NCBI GenBank assembly: GCA_028285285.1 | Contig: JANQPW010000936.1 | Span: 1-6,192, forward strand | DNA from: Silvanigrellales bacterium | Lineage (GTDB): Bacteria > Bdellovibrionota_B > Oligoflexia > Silvanigrellales > Silvanigrellaceae | Direction of reading: 5' to 3' | Length of the DNA: 6,192 nucleotides | In this document: piece after piece, positions 5,571 through 6,192 of the stretch | How the letters are laid out: every line of letters starts with the position of its first letter | Numbering within the stretch: position 1 is the first letter of the stretch | Made by a program: the position numbers and the translations under genes | Notes under the pieces: model-generated | Databases searched by the model: none | Told to the model about the DNA's origin: nothing | What the model saw: the letters and a program-made list of their open reading frames with translations, nothing else

Positions 5571-6192
5571 TCACACAGATTCCAAGCAAGCAAAGGGAAG
5601 GGTGCGCAACAACAAACCCAAGTGCATGCGCTTGCCAATGTCTTGATAAGAATCTCCGGTGAAAACCTCACGCCAACTGGCTCCCTCAAACTCACTGAGC
5701 TGCAGGCTGTGCTTTCCCCAGTCCCACTCCTCTGTCACGGTGGTGCGGCTAGGAAAAGCACTCAGCAGGCCACGCGTGGCCACAACGAGAAGCCGCTTCT
5801 GCTTGTGGGTGCGCAAGAAGGCGAACACATGCCCCGCGCGTGGGCCCTCACACTCCACGGCCCTGTAGTCACCTTCCATGAAGAGCTCTGGGTAGGCCTG
5901 TCTCAGGTGCAAAAGACGCATCAGCACATACATTTTCACACGACCATCTTCCCAAACACTCATGAGTTTGCGCAGAAGGTCGGCATGCGAAGCCCTTTTG
6001 AGATCGTGCTCAATGGTGGCCATGCGTCGCACCAAGCCATCAAATTCAATGGAGTGCCGGTTGTCGGGATCCACCAAGCAATGATTCCAAACTTCGCAGC
6101 CTTGATAAATGTCGGGAATGCCCGGAGCGGTGCACTTGATCAAAACCTGGTTGAGAGAATTCAGCGCCCCAAAAGAAGAGAAACGTTTGAAG
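5571..6192 (-). CDS. treY: Malto-oligosyltrehalose synthase, C-terminal part (5' end outside window)
   Basis: The frame is open from the window edge to a TGA at 5573-5571 and gives the last 206 residues. TreY, a GH13-family enzyme, isomerises the terminal alpha-1,4 bond of malto-oligosaccharides to the alpha-1,1 bond of maltooligosyl trehalose in the cytoplasm; TreZ then releases trehalose. The visible part has the family's late-barrel signature: FGALNSLNQVLIKCTAPGIP, then DIYQGCEVW and LVDPDNRHSIEF. The usual second Arg after DPDNR is His here. The C-terminal region follows with RLLHLRQAYPELFMEGDYRA, a beta-rich HVFAFLR part and WREVFTG near the end. The catalytic residues lie outside the window. 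A TTG at 6143 is only an internal codon, since conserved TreY sequence continues upstream of it. A treZ or other trehalose/glycogen gene would be expected beyond the right edge. It is probably transcribed separately from the envelope genes that follow. Confidence 0.95.
   Translation of the reverse strand, partial: FKRFSSFGALNSLNQVLIKCTAPGIPDIYQGCEVWNHCLVDPDNRHSIEFDGLVRRMATIEHDLKRASHADLLRKLMSVWEDGRVKMYVLMRLLHLRQAYPELFMEGDYRAVECEGPRAGHVFAFLRTHKQKRLLVVATRGLLSAFPSRTTVTEEWDWGKHSLQLSEFEGASWREVFTGDSYQDIGKRMHLGLLLRTLPFACLESV

Overview
This 6.2 kb window looks like the chromosome of a Gram-negative bacterium. It encodes a FadL/OmpP1-type outer-membrane barrel, two apparent lipoproteins, an exported SH3b protein and an M48 metalloprotease. 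The pairing of an SH3b protein with an M48 protease, plus FadL, TreY and an HTTM membrane protein, suggests a deltaproteobacterial-type lineage (Myxococcota, Bdellovibrionota or a relative). That placement is an inference: the window has no rRNA or marker gene. Gene density is high and I see no transposase, integrase, tRNA, rRNA or CRISPR array.

Plus strand, 1-1503. The window opens with the last codons of an unidentified reading frame that stops at 71. A small exported protein follows (84-629) with a W-x-L-F-A-x-x-P motif. It overlaps by 11 nt a polytopic HTTM-domain membrane protein (619-1503) related to vitamin K-dependent gamma-carboxylase. The two look co-translated and probably work together.

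Minus strand, 6192-1491. Reading leftwards come the C-terminal end of malto-oligosyltrehalose synthase (TreY), an unrecognised lipoprotein, an exported SH3b protein, an M48 lipoprotein metalloprotease and a FadL-like barrel. M48 and FadL are tightly coupled. The SH3b and M48 genes are separated by a 92-nt gap that is almost filled by a large nested inverted repeat; its outer arm contains the Shine-Dalgarno sequence of the protease gene. A sigma70-like promoter with a palindrome around its -35 box lies between treY and the lipoprotein gene. The lipoprotein-to-FadL run therefore probably forms an envelope operon separate from trehalose synthesis. A plausible theme is protease-assisted quality control or assembly of envelope proteins, but no substrate can be read from the sequence.

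The two blocks converge at 1491-1503. There the last 13 bp of the HTTM and FadL genes are shared and form a perfect palindrome with a TAG stop codon at each end. A run of T follows on the FadL side, like a minimal terminator. The two items most worth following up are the nested inverted repeat before the M48 gene and the small exported protein plus HTTM pair.
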